From Paracoccaceae bacterium (lineage in GTDB: Bacteria > Pseudomonadota > Alphaproteobacteria > Rhodobacterales > Rhodobacteraceae), in contig JAFIEO010000061.1 in assembly GCA_020832445.1 (NCBI GenBank), forward strand, positions 1 to 45,662: a stretch of 45,662 nt of DNA, written 5' to 3'. Numbering within the stretch: the first letter of the stretch is position 1; each line of letters opens with the position of its first letter. Positions 36,581 through 45,409 of the stretch are shown here, in pieces. The notes below the pieces were generated by a model. The model was not told where the DNA came from and searched no databases. It worked only from the letters and a program-made list of their open reading frames with translations. The translations under genes were made by a program, and so were the position numbers.

Positions 36581-37774
36581 ATGACCGATTTCACCGCCAC
36601 CCGCGCCATGTTCGATCTGCCCAGGGGCGTGATCTATCTGGACGGCAATTCACTTGGGCCGCTGCCCCGCAATGTGGCCGCGCGCGTGGCACAGACAGTC
36701 ACGGATGAATGGGGCCAGATGGTGATTACCGGCTGGAACCGCGCGGGCTGGATGGACCTGCCTGCGCGCGTGGGCGACCGGGTGGGCCGCCTGATCGGGG
36801 CCGCGCCCGGCACGGTGACCATGGGCGACACGCTCTCGATCAAGGTCTATCAGGCGCTGGCCTCGGCGCTGGAAATGGTGCCCGACCGCCGCGTTATCCT
36901 CTCTGACACCGGCAATTTCCCGTCCGATCTGTATATGGCCGAAGGGCTGTGCCGCACCCTGGGGCCGGAGTATCGTCTGGAAACCGTCGCGCCAGAGGCG
37001 GTCGGGGACGCCATTGATACGCGCGTCGCTGTCCTGATGCTGACCGAGGTCGATTACCGCACCGGCCGCAAGCATGACATGGCCCGCCTGATCGCCCGCG
37101 CGCATGAGGCCGGTGCACTTGTGGTCTGGGATCTGGCGCATTCGGCAGGGGCGATCCCGGTCGATGTGACGGGCGCGCAGGCCGATTTCGCCGTCGGGTG
37201 CAGCTACAAATACCTCAATTCCGGGCCCGGGGGTCCGGCCTTTATCTATGTTGCGCCCCATCTGGTGGACCGCGCACGCCCCGCGCTTTCGGGCTGGCTG
37301 GGGCATGAGGCGCCCTTTGCCTTTGACCTGGACTACCGTCCCGGACGCGGGGTGGAACGCATGCGCGTGGGCACGCCCCCCATCCTGCAGCTTGCCGCGC
37401 TCGATGCCGCGCTTGATGTCTGGGAAGGGGTGGATATGGACGACCTGCGCGCGCGTTCCATCGCGCTGCAAGACGCGTTCATCGCACAGGTCGAGGCCGG
37501 ATGCCCCGAACTGACGCTCGCCTCGCCGCGCGAGGCGGCACATCGCGGCAGTCAGGTCAGCTTTCGCCACCCCCATGGCTATGCGATCATTCAGGCCCTG
37601 ATCGCCGAGGGGGTCATCGGCGATTTCCGCGCCCCCGACATCCTGCGCTTCGGATTCACCCCGCTCTATCTGTCGCCCAAGGATGTCGCGCAGGCGGCGG
37701 ACACGCTGTGCCGCATCATGCAAAGTGGCGCGTGGGACCGGCCTGAATACCATACCCGCGCCAGAGTGACCTGA
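36581..37774 (+). CDS. kynU: Kynureninase
   Basis: A 397-aa PLP enzyme that cleaves kynurenine or 3-hydroxykynurenine to anthranilate or 3-hydroxyanthranilate plus alanine. The PLP lysine is Lys210 in GCSYKYLNSGPGGPAF, a hallmark of the family. YLDGNSLGPLPR is at residues 19-30 and WDLAHSAGA holds the cofactor-binding aspartate. The frame opens 16 codons earlier, but AGAGG precedes the ATG at 36581 and gives the family start. No kynA or kynB gene is in the window. The adjacent transglycosylase gene starts 73 bp after its stop. Confidence 0.96.
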   Translation: MTDFTATRAMFDLPRGVIYLDGNSLGPLPRNVAARVAQTVTDEWGQMVITGWNRAGWMDLPARVGDRVGRLIGAAPGTVTMGDTLSIKVYQALASALEMVPDRRVILSDTGNFPSDLYMAEGLCRTLGPEYRLETVAPEAVGDAIDTRVAVLMLTEVDYRTGRKHDMARLIARAHEAGALVVWDLAHSAGAIPVDVTGAQADFAVGCSYKYLNSGPGGPAFIYVAPHLVDRARPALSGWLGHEAPFAFDLDYRPGRGVERMRVGTPPILQLAALDAALDVWEGVDMDDLRARSIALQDAFIAQVEAGCPELTLASPREAAHRGSQVSFRHPHGYAIIQALIAEGVIGDFRAPDILRFGFTPLYLSPKDVAQAADTLCRIMQSGAWDRPEYHTRARVT

Positions 37775-37847
37775 CCCCGCTGCCGGGTTACGGAATATCA
37801 ACCAGAATCGGTCCAGTGTGGCGCAACACGCCGTATGCGAGGACCCG

Positions 37848-38570
37848 ATGCCTGACCGCACCCGCGCGAGAACGCGCAAATTGCTGCCCTGGGGCTGTAT
37901 CACCGCCGGGCTGGCACTGATCGCCACAATCCTGCTCTGGCCCGCACTGGCACGCGCATCCGGCCCCGCGCAACTCTGCGAGGCCGCCGCGCAACGCGCC
38001 GCACGCGCGCATGATGTGCCGCTTGACGTGATGCGCGCCATTGCATTGGTGGAAACCGGGCGCAACCGCGACGGGCAGATGACGCCCTGGCCCTGGGCGA
38101 TCCATGCGCAAGGGCGGGGCCATTGGCTGCCCACGCGCGATGCTGCATTGGAACTGGTGCGCGAGACGTTGGCCACGGGTCGGCGCAATATCGATCTGGG
38201 GTGTTTTCAGGTCAACTGGCATTGGCACGGGCATGAGTTCACCACGCTGGAGGATATGATCGACCCTGCGCAGAATGCCGATTATGCCGCCCGCCTGCTG
38301 CGCGGCCACAAGGCGCGGTTGGGGCGCTGGGATCTGGCCGCAGGCGCCTATCACTCTGCCACGCCCGAGCATGCCAGCCGCTACATCGCGCGCTTCTCTC
38401 AGGCGCGCAAAACGCTTGGACCCACTGCGCCTGCTGTTCTCAGCGCGCCCGCTGAAAACCGTTTTGCGCTTTTGCAGCCCGGTGGCCAGGGGGCGCGCGG
38501 CTCACTGGTGCCGCACGCGATGATGACCGGCGGCGCACGCCTGATCGACATGGAGCGCGTGGCACGATGA
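37848..38570 (+). CDS. Lytic transglycosylase (SLT fold) of the flagellar cluster
   Basis: A 240-aa exported protein. A signal or anchor segment (CITAGLALIATILLWPALARA) is followed by an SLT/lysozyme-like domain. The catalytic glutamate is probably in AIALVETGRNRDG, followed by WPWAIHAQG, GCFQVNWHWHG and AAGAYHSATPEHASRY, which are typical SLT core blocks. Such enzymes open peptidoglycan for the flagellar rod; SltF does this in Rhodobacter sphaeroides, but I cannot assign that name. The ATG at 37848 has GAGGA five bases before it. The stop overlaps the flhA ATG by 4 bp, which ties it to flagellar export. The C-terminal 40 residues have no known domain. Confidence 0.82.
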   Translation: MPDRTRARTRKLLPWGCITAGLALIATILLWPALARASGPAQLCEAAAQRAARAHDVPLDVMRAIALVETGRNRDGQMTPWPWAIHAQGRGHWLPTRDAALELVRETLATGRRNIDLGCFQVNWHWHGHEFTTLEDMIDPAQNADYAARLLRGHKARLGRWDLAAGAYHSATPEHASRYIARFSQARKTLGPTAPAVLSAPAENRFALLQPGGQGARGSLVPHAMMTGGARLIDMERVAR

Positions 38571-40651
38571 TGGCCCTGTCGCCCAAGGCGCTGTTCAGCC
38601 CCACGATCCTGCTCGCACTCGCACTGATGGCCGTGATCGTGATGATGATCCTGCCCATCCCCGCCTGGATGCTGGATCTGGGCCTCGCGGCCAGTTTCGC
38701 GCTGGCCATCCTGATGTTCACGGTCACGCTTTTCATTCAGCGTCCGCTGGATTTCTCCATCTTTCCAACGGTTTTGCTGGCGTCCTTGATGTTGCGTCTG
38801 TCGCTCAACGTGTCCTCCACCAAGCTCATCATCGGCGAGGGGCATACAGGCACCCATGCCGCAGGCGGGGTGATCCAGGGCTTTGCCAGCTTCGTGATGT
38901 CCGGGTCGGTATTTCTGGGCGTGGTGATCTTTCTGGTCCTGCTGATCGTCAATTTCATTGTCATCACCAAGGGCGCGGGCCGGATGGCCGAAGTGGGCGC
39001 GCGATTTGCGCTTGACGGGATGCCGGGCAAGCAACTGGCTATCGACAGCGACATGTCCGCCGGTGCCATCGACCATCAGGAAGCCAAGCGCCGCCGCGAA
39101 ACCGAACAGGCGGAAACGAATTTCTACGGCTCGCTTGATGGCGCGTCGAAATTCGTCAAGGGCGATGCCGTGGCCGGGCTGCTGATCACGCTGCTGAATA
39201 TCGTGATGGGGCTGATCAACGGCACCATGATGCATGGCATGACGCTGGCCGCCGCGTTTGAAACCTATGCCATCCTGACTGTGGGCGATGGTCTGGTCAG
39301 TCAGATCCCGGCGGTCATCATCTCGATCGCGGCCGCCCTTCTGCTGGCACGCGGCGGGGCCAATGGCGCGACCGACATGCAGCTTTTCGAACAGCTTGGC
39401 CGCTATCCGGCGGCACTGGCGACCGTGGGCCTGTTGCTCGCGCTCTTTGCCTTTGTGCCGGGCCTGCCCTTTGTCCCCTTCGTGATCGGTGCCGCTGTGC
39501 TGATCGGGCTGGCGGTGCTGGCCGTCACGGCGCAGAAACGCGCCACGGAGGCGGCGGCCGCCCCTGATACCCCCCTTGAGGATGCGCCGGGCGAGAGCAT
39601 GGGCGACGTGCTGGATCTGGACGAGATTCATGTCCAGTTCGCCGCCGATCTGGTGCCGATGGTGCTGGATCCGGGGCTGGGACTGGACGGGCGCATCTCG
39701 AATATCCGCGCCCATGTCGCACGCGAATTCGGCCTGATCCTGCCCGAGATCCGGCTGACCGATGACAGCCGCCTGCCCGAGGGCTGCTATGCCATCCTGA
39801 TCCACGGCGTCGAACAGGCCCGCGACCGGCTGCGCCCCGACCATGTGCTGGCCCTGGTGCAGGAGGACACGGACCTGAATTTCGAGGGTGAGGATGTGAA
39901 GGAACCCGTCTATCACGCCCCCGCCCGCTGGATCGCCCCGCGCCATCAGGAGGATGCCGCGCTCGCCGGCAGCACTGTCGTCAGCCCGATCGAGGTTCTG
40001 GCCACCCATCTGCTGGAAGTGCTCAAGGCCAATTTCGGGCGCCTGCTGACGCATAAATCCCTGCACCGCCTGCTTGATGAACTGACCGGCCTGTCCGACA
40101 GCACGCGCGCCGAGGCCAATCGCCGCCTGATCTCCGAGATGATCCCCGACAAGGTGCAGCCCGACCTGCTGCTTGCGGTGCTGCGCCTGCTGCTGGAGGA
40201 ACGCGTCTCGATCCGCAACCTGCCCCTCATCCTCGAAGCGATGGCAGAGGTCCGCACCCTGCTGCAAGGACCCGAGGCCGTGTGCGAACATGTCCGCCAG
40301 CGGCTGGGCTTTCAGCTTGTCGCGCCGCTCAAACGCGAGGACGGGACCTTGCCGCTGGTCCAGCTTGCCCCCGACTGGGAAGAGGTGTTCGGCACCTATC
40401 AGATGACCGGCGATCATGGCAGCGATGTCGCCCTGCCGCCCGAGGATTTCGGCCGCCTGGGCACACATATCGCGCAGACCCTCGGCGATCTGGGCAAATC
40501 CGGCATCAGCCCGGCGCTGGTGACCTCGGCGCGCCGGCGGCGCTTTCTGCGCACGGTGCTGGCCGCGCGGGGTCTGGGCGCTGCCGTCCTGTCCTATGAG
40601 GAAATCGGGGTGGATGCGCGTCCCGCCCTGGTGGGCACTGTCGCGGCATGA
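38567..40651 (+). CDS. flhA: Flagellar biosynthesis protein FlhA
   Basis: A 694-aa export-gate component. The first roughly 330 residues contain eight membrane segments and the conserved cytoplasmic loop (GAGRMAEVGARFALDGMPGKQLAIDSDMSAGAID). The rest is the large cytoplasmic ring domain that receives substrate-chaperone complexes. Length matches the family. It overlaps the transglycosylase gene and fliR by 4 bp each, so translational coupling across the unit is likely. Confidence 0.97.
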   Translation: MMALSPKALFSPTILLALALMAVIVMMILPIPAWMLDLGLAASFALAILMFTVTLFIQRPLDFSIFPTVLLASLMLRLSLNVSSTKLIIGEGHTGTHAAGGVIQGFASFVMSGSVFLGVVIFLVLLIVNFIVITKGAGRMAEVGARFALDGMPGKQLAIDSDMSAGAIDHQEAKRRRETEQAETNFYGSLDGASKFVKGDAVAGLLITLLNIVMGLINGTMMHGMTLAAAFETYAILTVGDGLVSQIPAVIISIAAALLLARGGANGATDMQLFEQLGRYPAALATVGLLLALFAFVPGLPFVPFVIGAAVLIGLAVLAVTAQKRATEAAAAPDTPLEDAPGESMGDVLDLDEIHVQFAADLVPMVLDPGLGLDGRISNIRAHVAREFGLILPEIRLTDDSRLPEGCYAILIHGVEQARDRLRPDHVLALVQEDTDLNFEGEDVKEPVYHAPARWIAPRHQEDAALAGSTVVSPIEVLATHLLEVLKANFGRLLTHKSLHRLLDELTGLSDSTRAEANRRLISEMIPDKVQPDLLLAVLRLLLEERVSIRNLPLILEAMAEVRTLLQGPEAVCEHVRQRLGFQLVAPLKREDGTLPLVQLAPDWEEVFGTYQMTGDHGSDVALPPEDFGRLGTHIAQTLGDLGKSGISPALVTSARRRRFLRTVLAARGLGAAVLSYEEIGVDARPALVGTVAA

Positions 40652-41442
40652 CCCTGATCGCGCTGATCGACATGCTCGAAGCGCTGGCGCTGGATCTGGC
40701 TGCGGGGGCGCAGGGCAGCATCGGCGTGTTCATCCGCGTGGGCGCGATGATGGCGCTGATGCCCGCGCTGGGCGAACAGGTCGTCCCGGTCCGCGTGCGG
40801 CTGGGGGTCGCGTTGGCCTTTACCGCCGTCACGGCCCCGGCCATCGCCCCGCAAATGCCCCCTTTCAGCCTGGCCCCCGGCCCGCTGATCCTGCTGATCG
40901 CGACGGAAACACTCGCCGGGCTCGTGCTGGGCGCGGCGCTGCGAATTCTGGTCATGGCGCTGCAGATCGCGGGCACCATGGCCGCGCAGGCCACCTCGCT
41001 GTCACAATTCTTCGGCGGCGCGGGCGCGGACCCGCAACCGGCCATGTCGCAGGTGCTGGTCATGGCGGGGCTGGCGCTGGCGCTGATGAACGGGCTGCAT
41101 ATCCGGTTGGCCGAACTGATCGTCATGTCCTACACGCTGTTCCCGCCCGGCGCGTTCCCCGATGGCGCGAGCCTTGCGCAATGGGGGCTGGCGCATTCGG
41201 CGCGCGCCTTCACGCTGGCCTTCACGCTGGCGATGCCCTTCTTGATCCTGTCGCTTCTGTATTACATCGCGCTTGGCGCGATCAACAAGGCGATGCCGCA
41301 ACTGATGGTCGCCTTTGTCGGCGCGCCCGCCATCACCTTTGGCGGGCTTGCCGTGCTGATGCTGACTGCACCGCTCGCGCTGCCGCTATGGTATCAGGCA
41401 TTTGATCTGCTGCTGGCCGATCCGGGGGCCATGCCACCATGA
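40648..41442 (+). CDS. fliR: Flagellar biosynthetic protein FliR
   Basis: A 264-aa protein with about six hydrophobic segments, forming part of the FliPQR export gate. GVFIRVGAMMALMPALGEQVVPVRVRLGVAL near residue 27, ETLAGLVLGAALRILVMALQIAGTMAAQ near 87 and PLWYQAF near the C-terminus match the family. It overlaps flhA and flhB as ATGA. fliP and fliQ are not in the window. Confidence 0.96.
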   Translation: MTLIALIDMLEALALDLAAGAQGSIGVFIRVGAMMALMPALGEQVVPVRVRLGVALAFTAVTAPAIAPQMPPFSLAPGPLILLIATETLAGLVLGAALRILVMALQIAGTMAAQATSLSQFFGGAGADPQPAMSQVLVMAGLALALMNGLHIRLAELIVMSYTLFPPGAFPDGASLAQWGLAHSARAFTLAFTLAMPFLILSLLYYIALGAINKAMPQLMVAFVGAPAITFGGLAVLMLTAPLALPLWYQAFDLLLADPGAMPP

Positions 41443-42527
41443 GCGCGGACGACCAGAGCGGCGAGAAGGAATTCGAGGCCAGCCAGAAAAAGCTCGATCA
41501 GCAGCGGCGCAAGGGCGAGGTCCCCCGCTCGACCGATCTGAACACGGCGGCGGCCTTTCTGGGCCTGCTGACCGGGGCGCTGACCACAGGCCAGGTCGCC
41601 CTGACCCGGATCGGAGAGACCGGAACCGTGCTTCTGGAGCACTCCGACCGGCTGTCGGTCCTGTTCAGCGAGCGGGGCACCCCGCTGGTAGGCGGGCTGA
41701 TCGGTCAGGTCGGGCTGGCAATGCTACCGCTTTTCGCCTTTCCGTTCCTGGCGGTCTGGGCCAGTCTGTTCGCGCAGCGCGTGGTCATCTTCGCCCCGGA
41801 AAAGCTCAAGCCGAAACTCTCGCGCATATCGGTGATCGCGAATGCCAAGAACAAGTTCGGGCGCAAGGGCCTGTTCGAATTCGCAAAAAGCGCAGTCAAG
41901 CTGACAGTGATCTCGGTCGCGCTATGGGTATTCCTGATGCGGCAATTGCCGGTCATCCTGCACAGCATGCATCTGAGCCCGGCACTCGCGGCGCGGGCAT
42001 TGCTGGATCTGGTGCTGCAATTCCTGCTGCTGGTCTTCATCGTCAAGCTGGCGGTCGGCGCGATCGATTTCTTCTGGCAGCGCGCCGAGCATCTGCGCCG
42101 CAACCGCATGACCCACAAGGAAATGCGCGATGAGCACAAACAATCCGAGGGCGATCCCCATGCCAAGGGTGAGCGCCGCCGCCGGGGCCGCGAGATCGCG
42201 TCAAACCGCATGCTCGATGCCGTGCCCGATGCCACGGTTGTTGTCGTGAACCCCACGCATTATGCAGTTGCGCTGAAATGGGCGCCCAGCGATCCGGGGG
42301 CGCCGGTCTGTGTGGCCAAGGGCGTCGGTGAGATTGCCGCGCGCATCCGCGAACGGGCCGAGGCTGCGGGCGTGCCCATCCATTCCGACCCGCCCACGGC
42401 CCGCGCGCTGCATGCCACGGTCGATCTGGATCAGGAAATCGACACGCAGCATTTTGCCGCTGTGGCCGCCGCGATCCGCTTTGCCGAAGCGATGCGCCGC
42501 AAGGCCGTACGGCAAGGACGGTCATGA
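41439..42527 (+). CDS. flhB: Flagellar biosynthesis protein FlhB
   Basis: A 362-aa export switch protein. Four hydrophobic segments occupy about 30-215. The cytoplasmic domain has the self-cleaving motif Asn271-Pro272-Thr273-His274 (VVVNPTHYAVAL), so cleavage between Asn271 and Pro272 is expected and would switch export from rod-hook to filament proteins. The basic linker HKQSEGDPHAKGERRRRGREI precedes it. It overlaps fliR upstream and the FliJ-like gene downstream by 4 bp. Confidence 0.97.
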   Translation: MSADDQSGEKEFEASQKKLDQQRRKGEVPRSTDLNTAAAFLGLLTGALTTGQVALTRIGETGTVLLEHSDRLSVLFSERGTPLVGGLIGQVGLAMLPLFAFPFLAVWASLFAQRVVIFAPEKLKPKLSRISVIANAKNKFGRKGLFEFAKSAVKLTVISVALWVFLMRQLPVILHSMHLSPALAARALLDLVLQFLLLVFIVKLAVGAIDFFWQRAEHLRRNRMTHKEMRDEHKQSEGDPHAKGERRRRGREIASNRMLDAVPDATVVVVNPTHYAVALKWAPSDPGAPVCVAKGVGEIAARIRERAEAAGVPIHSDPPTARALHATVDLDQEIDTQHFAAVAAAIRFAEAMRRKAVRQGRS

Positions 42528-42856
42528 GGACCCGCCGCCTGCAGGCGCTTGGCGATCTGGCGCAGCTTGTGCATGATCATGAACTCGCCCGCACGGCACG
42601 AATGGCCCGCGCGCGTGATGCGACCACCGACCAGATAGCGCGGCTGTCCGCGCCCCGTCCCGCGCCCGATGATCCGGCGATGTTCCAGGTCAGGCAGGCC
42701 CATCTGGCCTGGGCCAGCGGGCAGCGTATGCGGCTGAACCAGATACTTGCGCGTCAGACCGCCGATCTGATCGAACAGCGCCGCCGCACGGCGCGCAGTC
42801 TGGGCCGCGTCGAGGCGCTGTCACGCTTGCGCGAGACGCAGAGAAAACGCGGCTAG
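42524..42856 (+). CDS. Small helical basic protein, possibly FliJ-like
   Basis: A 110-aa, Arg- and Gln-rich, almost wholly helical protein (for example RLQALGDLAQLVHDHELARTARM and LIEQRRRTARSLGRVEALSRLRE), probably a coiled coil. Its place as the last gene of a flagellar export unit, starting 4 bp inside flhB, and its size and charge suggest a FliJ-type escort or chaperone, but no signature proves it. The stop overlaps the convergent aminopeptidase gene by 4 bp. Conserved domain searches would be needed to choose between FliJ and an uncharacterised protein. Confidence 0.6.
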   Translation: MRTRRLQALGDLAQLVHDHELARTARMARARDATTDQIARLSAPRPAPDDPAMFQVRQAHLAWASGQRMRLNQILARQTADLIEQRRRTARSLGRVEALSRLRETQRKRG

Positions 42857-44100
42857 ACCCATTCGCCACCGCGCATGAGCGGGTGTTCCTGACCATCCGC
42901 ATCCAGCCCGTCCACATCCATCTGCCCCGATCCGATCATCCAGTCCACATGGATCAGGCTTTCATTGCCGCCGCGCGCCGCAATCTCGTCTTTGGTCAGC
43001 CGGTCCCCACCTTCCAGGCAGGACGCATAGCACTGCCCCATCGCAATATGCGAAGCGGCGTTTTCATCGAACAACGTATTGAAATACAACAACCCGCTTT
43101 GCGACACGGGCGAGGAATGCGGCACCAGCGCCACCTCGCCCAGCCGTGCGGCGCCGGTGTCCGTGGCCAGCATCTCGCGCAGGACATCCTGCCCGCGTGC
43201 CGCACGGGCCGCGACCGCGCGCCCGCCCTCGAACTGCATCTCGATCTCCTCGATCAGGCTGCCCTGATGCGAGAGCGGCTTGGTGGCGCGCACATGCCCG
43301 TCCACCCGCGCGGCGTCGGGGGTGGTAAAGACCTCTTCGGTGGGGATATTCGGGTTGCAGGTCACACCATTCTTCGCTTGTGCCGCGCCGCCCTGCCACA
43401 GATGCCCCTGTGCCAGCCCCACGCGCAGATCGGTGCCCGGCCCGCGAAAGCGCAGCGCGTCAAAGCGCGCGGCATTCAACATTGCGCAGCGCTCGGCCAG
43501 ATTGCGGTTATGCGCCGCCCAGGCCGCGACGGGGTCGGCATGGTCCAACCGCGCGGTCATCCGGATCGCTGCGGCCAGCTTTGCCAGCGCGTCATCGGGC
43601 GCGAGATCGGGAAAAATGCGCGCAGCCCACGCGGCACTCGGGCAGGCGATGATCGACCAGTTGATCGCAAAGCCGGAAATCGCCGCCAGCGCCGGGCGAT
43701 AGGCAGTCGCATTGGCCCGGTTGGCGCGCGCGACCAGCGCAGCATCCTGCCCGGCCAGCAGCATCGGATCATCGCCTACCAGCGCCAGCCGCGCGGCCCC
43801 GTCATCAAATGCCTGCGCGATCCCGTCATACAGCCATCCGGGCGCGCGGTCGAAGCTCTCGTTACGCGCATTCTCGTAGCGCGCAAGCGTCATCGCCGGG
43901 TCATTGATCAGCGGCGTGACCAGCCCGGCCCCCGCGCGATAGGCCGCTGCCGTGATGGCACGCGCCAGCGGCAGTGCGCCCAGCGGTGTGGTCATCACCA
44001 GGTCCTGCCCCGGCTGCAGGTTCAGCCCGACATGGACGCCCAGATCGGCCAGTCCGGTCATCAGATCATCGGGCAGTTCGGAGGTCGGGTCATGATGCAT
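42853..44100 (-). CDS. M29-family aminopeptidase
   Basis: A 415-aa metallopeptidase of the AmpS/PepS (M29) type. Ligand and active-site segments are visible: NIPTEEVFTTPDA, SLIEEIEMQFEGG, VPHSSPVSQSGLLYFNTLFDENAASHIAMGQCY and HVDWMIGSG. M29 enzymes use two metal ions (Co or Zn) and remove N-terminal residues from peptides in the cytoplasm. The ATG at 44100 is 22 codons inside the longest frame and gives the usual length. It lies between flagellar genes on both sides, with no known flagellar role. Confidence 0.92.
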   Translation of the reverse strand: MHHDPTSELPDDLMTGLADLGVHVGLNLQPGQDLVMTTPLGALPLARAITAAAYRAGAGLVTPLINDPAMTLARYENARNESFDRAPGWLYDGIAQAFDDGAARLALVGDDPMLLAGQDAALVARANRANATAYRPALAAISGFAINWSIIACPSAAWAARIFPDLAPDDALAKLAAAIRMTARLDHADPVAAWAAHNRNLAERCAMLNAARFDALRFRGPGTDLRVGLAQGHLWQGGAAQAKNGVTCNPNIPTEEVFTTPDAARVDGHVRATKPLSHQGSLIEEIEMQFEGGRAVAARAARGQDVLREMLATDTGAARLGEVALVPHSSPVSQSGLLYFNTLFDENAASHIAMGQCYASCLEGGDRLTKDEIAARGGNESLIHVDWMIGSGQMDVDGLDADGQEHPLMRGGEWV

Positions 44101-44177
44101 GCGTTGGGTCCTGCGCGCTGTTTGGGTCGCGCGCAGGCTGCGCCAGCCATGCCGGACAGTCAACACCCGCCGATCCG

Positions 44178-44636
44178 TCAGGCATTGGTGCGCAGGATAT
44201 CCGTGATCAGCACATCCTGCACGACGCCCGCGCCCAGCCGGTGCTGCGCCGCCTCGCGCAGGGCACGGCGCAGGCGGGACAGATTGTCCTGCGTGGTAAA
44301 GGCGCCCTGAAACCCGCCGTTATTGGCATGATCGAACAGCACCTGCAGGAAACTGTCGCGCAGACGTGCCGCGCTTGCGTGAACGGCCTCGCGCGTTGCG
44401 TCATCGATTTCCAGCGCGAGCTTGATCACGACCAGTTGCGCGACCTGATCGTCAGTGACCAATGGCACCACGAACTGGCTGTCGAACTCATAGCTGCCCA
44501 GCGTGATTTCCGACTGTGGGGATTCTGGCGGTGGCTCTGCCGCATCCACCTCTGGCACGGGGCGCAGATACAGCCCCGCCCCCAGCCCTGCGCCAACGCC
44601 CAGCACGACCAGCACCAATGCAATCAGCTTGCCCAT
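44178..44636 (-). CDS. fliL: Flagellar basal-body protein FliL
   Basis: A 152-aa protein with one N-terminal membrane segment (IALVLVVLGVGAGLGAGLYL), a proline-rich linker and a periplasmic domain (EFDSQFVVPLVTDDQVAQLVVIKLALEID). FliL rings sit next to the stators and support torque. GAGGG precedes the ATG. It follows flgH by 15 bp, so the order is flgA, flgH, fliL on one transcript, an arrangement also found in other alphaproteobacterial flagellar clusters. Confidence 0.9.
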   Translation of the reverse strand: MGKLIALVLVVLGVGAGLGAGLYLRPVPEVDAAEPPPESPQSEITLGSYEFDSQFVVPLVTDDQVAQLVVIKLALEIDDATREAVHASAARLRDSFLQVLFDHANNGGFQGAFTTQDNLSRLRRALREAAQHRLGAGVVQDVLITDILRTNA

Positions 44637-44651
44637 GCCCTCAAGCCCTCT

Positions 44652-45383
44652 CTAGAACGGTGCCAGAATATCGGTGATCTGCTGGCCGTAACGCGGCTGC
44701 TGCACATTCGAGATGATGCCCCGCCCGCCATAGGAAATCCGTGCGCCTGCGATCTTGTCATAGGTGATCTCGTTCTGGCGCGAGATATCTTCGGGCCGGA
44801 CATGGCCAGTGACCAGCAACTGGCGCAATTCGTGATTGACGCGCACTTCCTGCTGCCCCTCGATGCGCAGCACGCCGTTGGGCAGGCGTTCAACCACGGT
44901 CGAGGCAACGCGCAGCGTCAGGCTCTCGTTCCGGCGCACCGATCCGCTGCCCGAGAAATCGCTCGATCCGCTGGTGTCGATCCCGTCCGCGATGCTCAGC
45001 CCGCCTGGCAGGCGCCGGTCGATGGCCTGCGGCACGCCCAGAAAGTTCGGAACACCCATGGTGCTGGACCCGGAGCGCCCGCGCGCGGTGTTGTTCGAAA
45101 TTTCGGCGCGGTCATCGATCTCGATCACCACGGTCAGGATGTCACCGGGCCGCCCCGCGCGCCGGTCGCCCAGAAGCGAGCGCTGGCTGGCCGACCAGAG
45201 CGAGGCCTGATCGACATCGCGTGCCCGCGTCGTCGTCTCGGGCATGGGGATGCGATAGAGCGCGGCATGCTCCACGCTCTGTTCGGGCGGGCTGAATTCG
45301 GGGGCGCGGCCCACCTCGCTCAGCGGCTCGCAGGCGGGCAGCAGCAAACCCGCAGCACAGACAATGGCCAGGCGGTTCAACAT
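44652..45383 (-). CDS. flgH: Flagellar L-ring protein FlgH
   Basis: A 243-aa outer-membrane lipoprotein. The lipobox LPAC ends at Cys18 after a hydrophobic leader. The mature protein has the L-ring motifs GDRRAGRPGDILTVVIEIDD, GSGSVRRNESLTLRVASTV and VRPEDISRQNEI. It forms the ring that passes the rod through the outer membrane. AAGGAA lies before the ATG. flgA ends 26 bp upstream. Confidence 0.95.
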   Translation of the reverse strand: MLNRLAIVCAAGLLLPACEPLSEVGRAPEFSPPEQSVEHAALYRIPMPETTTRARDVDQASLWSASQRSLLGDRRAGRPGDILTVVIEIDDRAEISNNTARGRSGSSTMGVPNFLGVPQAIDRRLPGGLSIADGIDTSGSSDFSGSGSVRRNESLTLRVASTVVERLPNGVLRIEGQQEVRVNHELRQLLVTGHVRPEDISRQNEITYDKIAGARISYGGRGIISNVQQPRYGQQITDILAPF

Positions 45384-45409
45384 GGTATCATTCCTTGCAT
45401 GGCGCGCCC

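Noticed and set aside
38399-40468. A 689-codon minus-strand frame opposite flhA
   Set aside because: It is rich in His, Gln and Arg and is the antisense shadow of flhA.
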